Shown in pieces: positions 9,918 through 17,743 of a stretch of 51,740 nt of DNA. This DNA comes from Pseudomonadota bacterium (GTDB lineage: Bacteria > Pseudomonadota > Gammaproteobacteria > Burkholderiales > Burkholderiaceae). Both the position numbers and the translations under genes were made by a program. Within the stretch, counting starts at the first letter, position 1; every line of letters begins with the position of its first letter. Under the pieces are notes generated by a model, which worked only from the letters and a program-made list of their open reading frames with translations, searched no databases and was not told the DNA's origin. The stretch covers positions 1-51,740 of the forward strand of contig JAKORH010000298.1 in assembly GCA_029777935.1 (NCBI GenBank), written 5' to 3'.

Positions 9918-12100
9918 AGTCGGAATCGCGCGGTGTCGCCCGGGCCGTCGGCGGCGGCGCAGAAGTAGTCGCCCGGGCTCGAACGCAGGCGCCCGGCGAC
10001 GGTCGTTGTCGCTCCGGACGCGCTGATGCGGCGGATCGCGCAGTTGTCTCTATCGGCGACCAGCACGTTGCCGGCGGCGTCTGCCGCGATAGCGCCGCTC
10101 TGCCCGAACAGCGCCTGATCGCCCGGGCCGTCACGGGCAGCCGCGCCGAGCGCAAAGTCCGAAGCGTCCGGGGACTTGCCTGCGAGCGCGAGCACGCTTC
10201 CGGCGGCATCGATCCGCTCGAACTGGCTGTAGGTGAGGCAGGGACCGATCGGGTTGAAGCAGGTTACGTTGTTTCGTCCGAGATAGATGTTCCCCGCCCT
10301 GACATCGATTCCCGTGGCGGCGCGCGCCAGCCGCAGCGAAACCTGACCCGATGTAGTGACGCTGCGGACAGTACCGTTGCCGGTGTCCGTCACGAGGATG
10401 TTTCCCGCTGCATCGAGCGCCAGATCGCTGGGCGCATTGAAGCGTGCGACGGGCCCGCTCGCGTCGGTGTTGCCCGGATTCATCGCGAAGCCCGCGAGCG
10501 TCGTGACGTCGCCGGCGGCGGAGATCTGCCGGATCGTATGATTGCCGGTGTCGGCGACGTAGACCGTGCCGTTTGCAGCCGCGGCAAGTCCGATCGGTGA
10601 ACGGAAACTCGCGGCGGCGCGCATGCCGTCTGCGCTGCCCGCGACACCAGGGCCGGCGCCGGCCCACGTCGTGACCAGACCGTCGCTCGAGATTCGTCGG
10701 ATCGCCGCGTTGCCGGTGTCGGCGACAAACAGGTTGCCGCTGCGATCGATCGCGACGCTCATCGGATTGCGGAAACGGGCCGCGTTGCCGGCTCCGTCGG
10801 CGTAATCGTGCTGGCCGGCTGCCCCGGCAACGGTCGCCACCACGCCGGCGGGCGTGACCTTGCGGATGGTCGAGTTGTCGCGATCGGCGACGTACACGTT
10901 GTCCGCCGCATCAATGGCCAGTCCGGACGGCGCCGCGAAGCGCGCCGCGCTTCCGGTCCCGTCCGCTGCGCCCCACTGTCCTGCGAGTCCTGCCAGGGTC
11001 GTCACCACTCCTGCGGCAGTGACTTTGCGCAGCGTGTGGTTGAACTGGTCGGCCACGATCAGGTTGCCGGATCGGTCGACGACCAGCGCGTACGGGAAGT
11101 TGAACAGCGCCGCGGTACCCGTGCCGTCGGCGCTGCCGCGCACGCCGGCCGTGCCAGCGATAGTCGTCACCACGCCTGCGGGCGTGATGCGAAGGATCAC
11201 GCTGTTGCCCTGATCGGCCACGAACACGTTGCCGGCCGCGTCCACCGCGACGCCGCCGCTCGTGGAGACCGATGCGCCCAATGCCGTCAGCACGCCGTCC
11301 GCAGTCAGTTTGCGGATCGTCCCGTCGCGATTATTGAAATACATGTTGCCCGCGGCGTCGAACGCAAACTGGCGCTCGTCATTGCAGTAGGCCGGCTGGA
11401 CGACGGGCAGGGCGGTCGTGCTGACGAAACCTTCCGCCGAAATCCGGCGCAGGCACGGTGCCGACGGTGCCGCTTGGCTATCGCCGGTAACGCTGAAGCC
11501 GTCCCAGATCACCAGCGCTCCCGCACCATCGATCGCGATGCTGCCGGGACTGCTAAACCGCGCACTGCGTCCCGCTCCGTCGCGGCTGCCGGCTCCCGCG
11601 ATGCTGCCCGCCAGCAACTGCAGCGTCGCGGCCGGTGCGCCCGCGGTACGCACGGCGAGTGTCGCCGGATCGCTCGCGACCGTTCCTGTCGCGTTGCTCG
11701 CAAGCGCGCGCAGCATCAAGCCGTTCATGCCAGCCGAGGTCGAGCCGGTCGTGTAAGCCGCGGTTGCGGCCGGCAGGTCGTTCCAGACCGCTCCGCCGTC
11801 GATGCTCATCTGCCACCGGAACGTGACGTTGTCCCCGCTCGCGGCGACGCTGAAGCTGGCGGCGGCCGGCGCGACGACGGTCTGGTCGCCCGGTTGAACC
11901 GTGAAGCCGAGGCTCTGTGGTCCTGGAGGGGGAGGCGACGGCGACGGGGATGGGGATGGTGTGGGCGTCGGATTCACCGGCGTCAACGGCACCGAGCCTG
12001 AATCGGAGCCGCCCCCGCACGCCGCCAGCGTGCACACCAGCGCCGCCGTCGGCGCCGCCAGCAGCATCCGCAATCTGCGCGCCGATTCAGCAACCGCCAT
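9677..12100 (-). CDS. NHL-repeat lipoprotein with N-terminal Ig-like domain (copy 2)
   Basis: The 807-residue paralogue of the neighbouring lipoprotein has the same architecture: lipobox LAACG, a Ser/Gly stretch, a Thr-Pro/Ser-Pro linker, an Ig-like domain, and a long series of NHL repeats with GNxYVAD and GVVTTxAG phrases. The C-terminal repeat is almost identical to that of copy 1. The start is set at the ATG at 12100. A longer reading would need a TTG 12 bases upstream. A GGGGG stretch precedes the ATG, but the ribosome-binding site is poor. The gap to copy 1 is only 69 bases, so they may be cotranscribed with this copy first. Its ligand is unknown. Confidence 0.83.
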   Translation of the reverse strand: MAVAESARRLRMLLAAPTAALVCTLAACGGGSDSGSVPLTPVNPTPTPSPSPSPSPPPPGPQSLGFTVQPGDQTVVAPAAASFSVAASGDNVTFRWQMSIDGGAVWNDLPAATAAYTTGSTSAGMNGLMLRALASNATGTVASDPATLAVRTAGAPAATLQLLAGSIAGAGSRDGAGRSARFSSPGSIAIDGAGALVIWDGFSVTGDSQAAPSAPCLRRISAEGFVSTTALPVVQPAYCNDERQFAFDAAGNMYFNNRDGTIRKLTADGVLTALGASVSTSGGVAVDAAGNVFVADQGNSVILRITPAGVVTTIAGTAGVRGSADGTGTAALFNFPYALVVDRSGNLIVADQFNHTLRKVTAAGVVTTLAGLAGQWGAADGTGSAARFAAPSGLAIDAADNVYVADRDNSTIRKVTPAGVVATVAGAAGQHDYADGAGNAARFRNPMSVAIDRSGNLFVADTGNAAIRRISSDGLVTTWAGAGPGVAGSADGMRAAASFRSPIGLAAAANGTVYVADTGNHTIRQISAAGDVTTLAGFAMNPGNTDASGPVARFNAPSDLALDAAGNILVTDTGNGTVRSVTTSGQVSLRLARAATGIDVRAGNIYLGRNNVTCFNPIGPCLTYSQFERIDAAGSVLALAGKSPDASDFALGAAARDGPGDQALFGQSGAIAADAAGNVLVADRDNCAIRRISASGATTTVAGRLRSSPGDYFCAAADGPGDTARFRLPEGLAFDGSGNLYVADTGNHTIRKIAPDGTVTTVLGVVGQSGIVLGASPSLSSARRIAWLGGNRFAITSGNAVLIATLP

Positions 12101-12198
12101 GTCAACCCCCAACCGCTTACATCACAGTGATTGTACTTAGCGGTCCGCTGGGTGCAGAGGTTGACCGCGCGCAAGTGGGAGGCGGGGGGAGGCGGGCG

Positions 12199-13200
12199 CT
12201 ACACCACGCAGCCGGCTTCGATCTTCGCTGCCTCGGCGATCGGCACCGGCGTAGGAATCCGGTAGCCGTACTTGGTCGCGGTCAGCTCTGCCAGGATCGA
12301 CACCGCGATCTCGGGCGGCGTGCGCGCGCCGTTCTTGATGCCGACCGGCCCGTGCAGTTGCTCGAGCTGCTCGGGCGTGACGCCAAACTCGACCAGCCGC
12401 TCCTTGCGCTTGGCCTGGTTGCGCTGCGAGCCGATCGCGCCGACGTAGAACGCATCGGACTTCAGCGCTTCCATCAGCGCCAGATCGTCGAGCTTGGGAT
12501 CGTGCGTCAGCGCGATGATCGCGGTGTTGCGGTCGGGCCGGAAATCGACCACGGTGTCGTCGGGCATCGTGCGCAGCAGCGTGGTGCCGGGCACCATCCA
12601 GCCGTCGGCGTATTCCTCGCGCGGATCGCAGATCGTCACCTGGTAGTCGAGCGCGAGCGCCATCTGCGCCAGGTAGTGCGTCATCTGGCCGGCGCCGACG
12701 ACCAGAAGCCGCAGCCGCGGGCCGTGGACGGTGACGAGCTTCTCGTCACTGAACGCGAGCAGGTCGCTGCCGCGGCCGTCTTCCAGCGTCACGCGGCCGG
12801 TCTTCATGTCGAGCGTGCGCAGCGTCTGCTTGCCGGATTCCGTACGCGCGAGCAGTTCACCGATCCGGGATTCCTTCGCGATCGGCTCCAGGATCAGCTC
12901 GATCGTGCCGCCGCACGGCAGGCCGAAGCGGAACGCCTCTTCGGCGGTCACGCCGTAGGTCACGCGCTGCGGCCGCTCGGCGGCGAGCGCCTTGCCGCGC
13001 ACCTTGTCGACCAGGTCGTCTTCGATGCAGCCGCCGGACACTGAGCCGACGACGAGGCCGTCGCCGCGGATCGCGACCAGCGCGCCGACCGGCCGCGGCG
13101 CGGAGCCCCAGGTGCGGACGATCGTTCCCATCACGACGCGATGGCCCTCGCGCTGCCACTCGTCGGTCTTCTTCAGGACTTGCGTGTCGACCGAATCCAT
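12199..13200 (-). CDS. XdhC/CoxF-family molybdenum cofactor maturation protein
   Basis: XdhC-family proteins bind molybdenum cofactor, promote its sulfuration and insert it into enzymes of the xanthine dehydrogenase family. The 333-residue product has the N-terminal XdhC/CoxI domain with GSAPRPVGA (about 32-40) and SVSGGCIEDD (about 53-62). A C-terminal Rossmann-like domain follows, with LLVVGAGQM, ICDPREEYA, ALTHDPKLDD and YVGAIGSQRN. The C-terminal phrase GIKNGARTPPEIAVSILAE is also typical. No molybdenum hydroxylase large subunit lies nearby. The only candidate partner in the window is the [2Fe-2S] subunit at 51047-51520, nearly 38 kb away. The gene appears monocistronic. Confidence 0.9.
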   Translation of the reverse strand: MDSVDTQVLKKTDEWQREGHRVVMGTIVRTWGSAPRPVGALVAIRGDGLVVGSVSGGCIEDDLVDKVRGKALAAERPQRVTYGVTAEEAFRFGLPCGGTIELILEPIAKESRIGELLARTESGKQTLRTLDMKTGRVTLEDGRGSDLLAFSDEKLVTVHGPRLRLLVVGAGQMTHYLAQMALALDYQVTICDPREEYADGWMVPGTTLLRTMPDDTVVDFRPDRNTAIIALTHDPKLDDLALMEALKSDAFYVGAIGSQRNQAKRKERLVEFGVTPEQLEQLHGPVGIKNGARTPPEIAVSILAELTATKYGYRIPTPVPIAEAAKIEAGCVV

Positions 13201-13330
13201 ACTGCGCCCTCGATGTGTTTGATCCTATTTTAGGTCGGGACGAGCGTCAGGGCAGCGCGCGAACGCGTGCCGGTGACGACGGCGGAAGGGTCGGCGCGCT
13301 CCGCATGTGGCGCTGCCGGTTCGCACGAAA

Positions 13331-13355
13331 GACAAACCCCGCCGAAGCGGGGCCT
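13331..13355 (-). terminator. Rho-independent terminator-like hairpin
   Basis: On the minus strand the sequence forms a perfect stem (CCCCGC, loop TTCG, GCGGGG) followed by the T-rich TTTGTCTTT. It lies 19 bases after the stop of the PEP-CTERM remnant, as expected for that gene's terminator. Confidence 0.75.
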
Positions 13356-13373
13356 GTCGTGCGGGGACGCTGA

Positions 13374-13700
13374 TTACTGCTTGCGCCGACGCGATGCGGC
13401 TAGACCGGCCAGGCCCAGGCCCAGAAGCGCAAGAGTTCCCGGTTCGGGGACAGTGCTGCCGCCCGAGCAGTCGCCGATGCATTCGACGTCGGCATTATCC
13501 AGACCGATGTAATTGAAGCCGCTGGCACCCTGAAGCAGCACTGTCGTCGTGGCGGACGACGCAACGAATGACATCGAATCATGCGTCCAGACGTTGGTAC
13601 CCCTCGACGGCGATGTAAACGTCGCCGATGTGCCAGCGGCGCTGGCCGTGATCGAGTCGGGCAATCCCGACTCATGAGCTTGGAAAACGAAACAACTTCC
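13374..13700 (-). pseudogene. 5'-truncated PEP-CTERM sorting-domain protein
   Basis: The last about 100 codons are a recognisable exported PEP-CTERM protein: a beta-rich segment with SMSFVASSATTTVLLQG and FNYIGLDNADVE, then the sorting signal. That signal is VPEPGTLALLGLGLAGL followed by ARG-rich RRRK, the classic Pro-Glu-Pro motif, membrane helix and basic tail recognised by an exosortase. The frame stays open upstream, but residues before about base 13700 look random, contain no signal peptide and run through the toxin-antitoxin operator. The gene therefore seems to have lost its 5' end, and the present start is unknown. The terminator after it is intact, which supports a once-functional gene. 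The left boundary is approximate. Confidence 0.65.
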
Positions 13701-13790
13701 GTCGGCGCGCCGCGGTCGTGACGGATCATCCCATCGGGTTCGAAAGGGCGATGGCGACTTTGCGCTGAAGACGCCGCACGGAGGCATTGA

Positions 13791-13826
13791 CATGTTTCCC
13801 ACATGCTTATATGTTGAGCACATGTC
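13791..13826 (+). promoter_or_regulatory. Probable operator/promoter of the VapBC-type module
   Basis: Just before and overlapping the antitoxin start are several ACAT/ATGT boxes. One clear inverted pair is ATGT-TGAGC-ACAT (13811-13823). RHH antitoxins usually bind such short repeats to autoregulate their operon. The assignment is by position and symmetry only. Confidence 0.4.
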
Positions 13827-14052
13827 AACCATGATCCAGTTGCGCCACGTTCCGGACGACCTCCACCGCAAGCTGAAGGCGCGGGCTGCGTTGGCCGGCA
13901 TGTCGCTGTCCGATTACCTCCTGCGCGAGATCCGAGACATCGCGGAACGTCCGAGCATCACGGAGTTGCGGGCACGCCTCGACCGTCGCGCCCCGGTGCG
14001 ACCGACGCTCTCGCCAGCCAAGGCCGTTCGCGCAGAGCGAGACGGGCGTTGA
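13822..14052 (+). CDS. FitA/VapB-type ribbon-helix-helix antitoxin
   Basis: The 76-residue protein has an N-terminal ribbon-helix-helix segment (MIQLRHVPDDLHRKLKARA, then AGMSLSDYLLREI) characteristic of FitA-like VapB antitoxins. A flexible C-terminal tail (RLDRRAPV and onward) would wrap the toxin. I chose the ATG at 13822; 13831 is also possible, and the in-frame ATG at 13792 would only add residues encoded by the operator. It overlaps the toxin gene by four bases. The module probably controls itself through the repeats at its own start. Confidence 0.88.
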   Translation: MSTMIQLRHVPDDLHRKLKARAALAGMSLSDYLLREIRDIAERPSITELRARLDRRAPVRPTLSPAKAVRAERDGR

Positions 14053-14441
14053 TTGTCGTCGACGCGTCCGCGGTCATCGAGGTATTGCTTGGTACCTCGG
14101 CGGCAAGTCGAATCGCCGATCGGTTCTTCGCCGGAGGCGAGACACTGCACGCACCGCATCTGCTCGATGTCGAAGTTGCGCAGGTGTTGCGAAGGTATGC
14201 GCTTGCGCGTGCGTTTGGCGCTGAGCGCGGCGAGGAGGCGCTCGAGGATCTCGCCGAATTCCCGATCTCGCGCTACCCTCATCAACCGTTCCTGTTCCGC
14301 ATTTGGGAACTGCGACACAACGTCACCGCCTACGACGCCGCGTATATCGCCTTGGCTGAAGCGCTTGATGTGCCGCTCGTGACGCGCGATGCGAAGCTGG
14401 CATCGACCGACGGTCACAAGGCGCGAATTGAACTCGTGTGA
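14049..14441 (+). CDS. VapC-type PIN-domain ribonuclease toxin
   Basis: The 130-residue PIN protein begins at a TTG that overlaps the antitoxin stop (TTGA). The four acidic metal ligands of PIN nucleases are in place: D5 in VVDASAV, E42 in LDVEVAQVL, D96 in AYDAAYIALAE and D114 in LVTRDAKL. VapC toxins cut specific tRNA or rRNA sites when the antitoxin is lost. The complete catalytic set and intact antitoxin suggest a functional pair. It ends 10 bases from the 3' end of the convergent qhpE gene. Confidence 0.9.
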   Translation: MIVVDASAVIEVLLGTSAASRIADRFFAGGETLHAPHLLDVEVAQVLRRYALARAFGAERGEEALEDLAEFPISRYPHQPFLFRIWELRHNVTAYDAAYIALAEALDVPLVTRDAKLASTDGHKARIELV

Positions 14442-14451
14442 CGTCCAGCCC

Positions 14452-15060
14452 TCACACTGAAGCGAGATGCACGAGCGCTCGTGCACACGCGAACGATGGG
14501 CCGCGCAAATTGGCATGCGACGAAGCGCGATCGAGGTCCCGCGGCCGGCCCGGTGCGGCGAGTCGCGTTGCTCCGCTTCTTCGAACTTCGCCGAACGCGA
14601 GCGAGTCATCTGCCGTGACCGCGTAGACACCCGGCAGCGCTGCGGGCAGCCAGCCCGGGCGATCGGCTCTTGCCGATGCGACGACCACGCAGCCGGCTTC
14701 GATCGCGCTCGCGCACGCTGCGGCCAGCACGTCGGCTCCGGGAGGCGGCAGGGACACACTGATATTCACGAAACCGCACCCTTCGGCCGCCGCGCGCAGG
14801 ACGCCGCGCGCGACCAGCGACGGGTACGTCGTAGCGCCGCCGTCGAACACGCGAATCGCGACGATCTCGGCGGCTGGTAGCGCCTCGCGGATGACGCCGG
14901 CGACCGCCGTCCCGTGACCGACGAGATCGCGAAAGTCCCGGTCTTCGCATAGTGTCCCGTCCGGCCCGACGAAGATGCGCCAACCACTGACGCGCCCGCG
15001 CACGTGCGAATGCCACGGATTGACGCCGGTATCGACGATGCCGATACGCAGTGTGGTCAC
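14452..15060 (-). CDS. qhpE: QhpE-like subtilisin-family protease processing the QHNDH gamma subunit
   Basis: In Paracoccus, QhpE is the cytoplasmic subtilisin-like protease that removes the leader peptide of QhpC after the radical SAM enzyme has crosslinked it. This 202-residue product contains the subtilisin triad: D10 in IVDTGVN, H49 in GHGTAVAGV and S189 in GPSFACA. It is short because it has no signal peptide or prodomain, as in QhpE. It starts at a GTG that overlaps the qhpF stop by four bases (GTGA), so it is translationally coupled and is the last gene of the operon. In Paracoccus the order is qhpE before qhpF; here it is reversed. Confidence 0.88.
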   Translation of the reverse strand: MTTLRIGIVDTGVNPWHSHVRGRVSGWRIFVGPDGTLCEDRDFRDLVGHGTAVAGVIREALPAAEIVAIRVFDGGATTYPSLVARGVLRAAAEGCGFVNISVSLPPPGADVLAAACASAIEAGCVVVASARADRPGWLPAALPGVYAVTADDSLAFGEVRRSGATRLAAPGRPRDLDRASSHANLRGPSFACARALVHLASV

Positions 15061-16778
15061 GGCATGGTCGCGAGCGGGCGCTCGTCCCACCGGTGATCGG
15101 CATCGAGCAGGTCGCGCGCATCGTCGGGCGCGAGCGGAGCCAACTCGCCGTCGCGCAGGAAGAAGATCCGATCTAGATCCGCCAGTCCCACCGGTCGATG
15201 CGAGATGACGATCACGGTGCGATCGGGGAACGCGCGCCAAAGGTTGCCCCGCACCTGCGCTTCGGTCTCGAGGTCGAGCGCGGAGAACGCCTCGTCTAGC
15301 ACGAGGATATCGGGCGCATGCAGAAACAGCCGCGCCAGGCCGAGGCGCTGGCGCTGGCCGTCGGACAGCGCCAGTCCGCGCCCGCCGATCACGGTCGCAT
15401 AGCCGTCGGGCAGCGTCTTGATGAATTCGTGTGCACCGGCGAGTGCCGCCGCATGTTCGATTTCCGCGCGCCGCGCGGCTGGATTGCCGTAGCGCAGGTT
15501 CTCCTCGATCGTCGCGTGCATCAGGAACGGCTCGGCGCCCGCATAGCCGAGCGTGCTGCGGCCCGATGCATCGTCGTGCGCAGGCCGCCCGTCGATCAGC
15601 ACTGCACCCGCGGTCGGCAGCCGCAATCCGAACAGCAGTTGCACCAGCGTGGATTTGCCCGCGCCCGACGCGCCGAACAGGCCGACGCGCTCTCCGCGCC
15701 GCACGTGCAGGTGCAGATGCGCGTATAGCGGCGGCTTGCCGGCATAGGCGAACGTCACGTCGGCGAAGCCGATCGCGTCGCTCGTCTCGACGCTCGCGAC
15801 TTCGCGGGCGGCATCCGGGGGCGAATCCTCCGGCCCGAGCACCTCGGCCACGCGATCGAGGCTGACGCGCGCCGACTGCAGGTTGCGCACGAGGCCGAGC
15901 AGTCCCTGCGCCGGCGCGAACAGGCGCCCCTGATACAGCACGAACGCGACGAAGGTGCCGAGGCTGATCGATCCCGCTTCGAGCAGCCGGCCGCCGGCCA
16001 GATAGATCCACGCAAGAGACAGCGTCAGCAGCAGCCCCGGCACGCCGGTCGCGAGCGCGTCCAGCACCTGGAAGCCGACCACCTCGCGGTTCAGCCGCTC
16101 GTTCGCATCCGCCAGCCGCTGCTGTTCCTCCGCCTGCGCGCGATGCAGCCGCAGCGCGCGCAGCGCGCCCAGCCGCTCGGCGAGAAAATGCGAAAGATTC
16201 GCCATGGCCTCGCGCACTTGGTGCGTCCGCGTCTCGATCGGGCGGCGAAACGCAATTGTCGCGACCAGCGCGAGCGCCACGCCGAGGAAGCTCCATAGCG
16301 CCAGCACCGGCGACAGCATGAAGGTGATCGCCGCCGCCACCGCGAGAAACAGCGCGCTCTGCAGCGCGCCCAGCAGCCCGTCGACCAGCAGCGTCTGGAT
16401 GCGCGGCACGTCGGTGCCGAAGCGCGTCAGCAGATCGCCGTGGCGGAACGGCTCCAGCGCTTCGAGCGGCCCGGACAGGCAGCGCGCGAACAGCGCCGCG
16501 CGCAGCGCGGCGAGCACGTCGGCCGACAGCCGCGCGTGCACGCGCTGCGACACCGTGGCGAGCACGAGATCGAGCACGGCGAGCCCGAGCAGCGCGCCGG
16601 CGATCGCGGGAATCACGGAGTAGTCGTTGCGGCTTGCCACCGCGTCGACGAACGCCTTGCCCAGCAGCGGTGTCGACAGCGACACCGCGGCGCCGCCGAG
16701 GCCGAGCACGAACAGCACGGCGAGCGCGCCCCAGCGGCCCGCGAGGTGCGGCGTGAAGCGCTCGAGCGTCTTCAGCAC
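15057..16778 (-). CDS. qhpF: QhpF-like ABC exporter (fused membrane and ATPase domains)
   Basis: This half-transporter of 573 residues has about six membrane segments in residues 15-300 and then an ABC ATPase domain. The ATPase carries Walker A GASGAGKST, signature LSDGQRQRL, Walker B ILVLDEAF and the switch histidine in VISHRP. QhpF is thought to export the crosslinked gamma subunit of QHNDH to the periplasm. The GTG start overlaps the end of the preceding U32 gene by seven bases, and the qhpE start overlaps its own stop. This chain of overlaps binds the U32 genes, transporter and protease into one translation unit. Confidence 0.87.
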   Translation of the reverse strand: MLKTLERFTPHLAGRWGALAVLFVLGLGGAAVSLSTPLLGKAFVDAVASRNDYSVIPAIAGALLGLAVLDLVLATVSQRVHARLSADVLAALRAALFARCLSGPLEALEPFRHGDLLTRFGTDVPRIQTLLVDGLLGALQSALFLAVAAAITFMLSPVLALWSFLGVALALVATIAFRRPIETRTHQVREAMANLSHFLAERLGALRALRLHRAQAEEQQRLADANERLNREVVGFQVLDALATGVPGLLLTLSLAWIYLAGGRLLEAGSISLGTFVAFVLYQGRLFAPAQGLLGLVRNLQSARVSLDRVAEVLGPEDSPPDAAREVASVETSDAIGFADVTFAYAGKPPLYAHLHLHVRRGERVGLFGASGAGKSTLVQLLFGLRLPTAGAVLIDGRPAHDDASGRSTLGYAGAEPFLMHATIEENLRYGNPAARRAEIEHAAALAGAHEFIKTLPDGYATVIGGRGLALSDGQRQRLGLARLFLHAPDILVLDEAFSALDLETEAQVRGNLWRAFPDRTVIVISHRPVGLADLDRIFFLRDGELAPLAPDDARDLLDADHRWDERPLATMP

Positions 16779-17743
16779 GTGGAGGCCGCCGGCGCGGTTG
16801 CCTGCTCGCGCCAGACGTCCGGGTAGTAGCACAGGTGCGCATCGCGGCATAGCTCCGGCGCGCCGCGCAGCGCGATCACGCCGTCGCGGATCGCCTCGGG
16901 CGTCGCGTCTTGCCGCGCCAGCTCGAGCGCCGCGGCAGCGAGACGCACCGACGCGGCCTTGCGCGCCAGCGACGCCTCGCGCCCGACCACCTTCAGGCTC
17001 GCGATGCCGAGCCGCGCCAGCCGCGGCAGCGCGCACAGCCCGCAGGGACCGAGCGTGTAGCCGCGACTGGTCTGGCAGCCGCAGTTGTTCTGCGTCCATT
17101 TCCAGAATTCGTAGCGCTCGTCGAGCCGGCCGAACTTGCCGCCGACGCGATCGGTCAGGCAGTAGGTGCCGAGCGCGTGCGTGGTCGAGCACAGGCCTTC
17201 CTCGAACACGCAGCCGTCGTTCAGCACGAAGGCCTCGAACTCGAGACCCGGGATCGCGGTGGCTTCGATCTCGGCGAGCGTCATGTGCCGCGGCAGGATC
17301 ACGCGCGCCACGCCGAGGCTGCGGTAGAAGGCCGCCGCGCCGGGGTTGCGGCAGCTCGCGAGGCTGGAGACGTGCAGCCGCGGCGCGAGACCCTCTTCCC
17401 ACAGCCCCAGCAGCAGTTCCCACTCGGCGACGATCAGCGCGGCCACACCGGCCTCGTCGAGCAGCCTCCGGCCGAATTCGACCAGGCGCGGCACCGCGCC
17501 GGCGGGATATGACGGCGCATTCAGCGTCGCGTACACCGGCCGCCCCTGCGCGAGCGCGACGATGCGGCGCAGGTCGTCGAAGTCCGGCACGCCGGCGGAG
17601 CGCGGATTGCGCCGATGTGCCCACGCCTGCCCGTACGTCTGTTCCCAGCCGGGCGGCGTCAGGCCGCAGTAGAACTCCTGCGCGCCCGCCTCGATCAGCG
17701 GCGCGACCTCCCCGGAATTGCGCAGCGGCGCCAGCACCTTCAC
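16772..17743 (-). CDS. U32-family UbiU-like protein, candidate O2-independent hydroxylase subunit
   Basis: The 323-residue product has the U32 fold signatures GAQEFYCGL (20-28) and ILPRHMTLAEI (149-159). Its cysteine pattern resembles the [4Fe-4S] site of UbiU: C178-x6-C185, then C195, with further cysteines at 221, 223, 234 and 237. E. coli UbiU has CX6C and two later cysteines. UbiU and UbiV form a dimer that hydroxylates ubiquinone precursors without O2; other U32 proteins hydroxylate RNA. It starts at a GTG overlapping the stop of the UbiV-like gene by four bases and overlaps qhpF at the other end. Such coupling inside a QHNDH operon argues for a role in QHNDH maturation, most likely hydroxylation of the cofactor tryptophan. 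Databases may label it peptidase U32. Confidence 0.85.
   Translation of the reverse strand: MKVLAPLRNSGEVAPLIEAGAQEFYCGLTPPGWEQTYGQAWAHRRNPRSAGVPDFDDLRRIVALAQGRPVYATLNAPSYPAGAVPRLVEFGRRLLDEAGVAALIVAEWELLLGLWEEGLAPRLHVSSLASCRNPGAAAFYRSLGVARVILPRHMTLAEIEATAIPGLEFEAFVLNDGCVFEEGLCSTTHALGTYCLTDRVGGKFGRLDERYEFWKWTQNNCGCQTSRGYTLGPCGLCALPRLARLGIASLKVVGREASLARKAASVRLAAAALELARQDATPEAIRDGVIALRGAPELCRDAHLCYYPDVWREQATAPAASTC

Noticed and set aside
9677..12112. Start of NHL copy 2 at the TTG at 12112
   Set aside because: It would add only four residues from a TTG. The ATG at 12100 is the more usual start and directly opens the signal peptide.
13374..13901. Intact 175-residue PEP-CTERM gene
   Set aside because: The first about 70 codons have no signal peptide and run antisense through the antitoxin gene and its operator, so I call it truncated.
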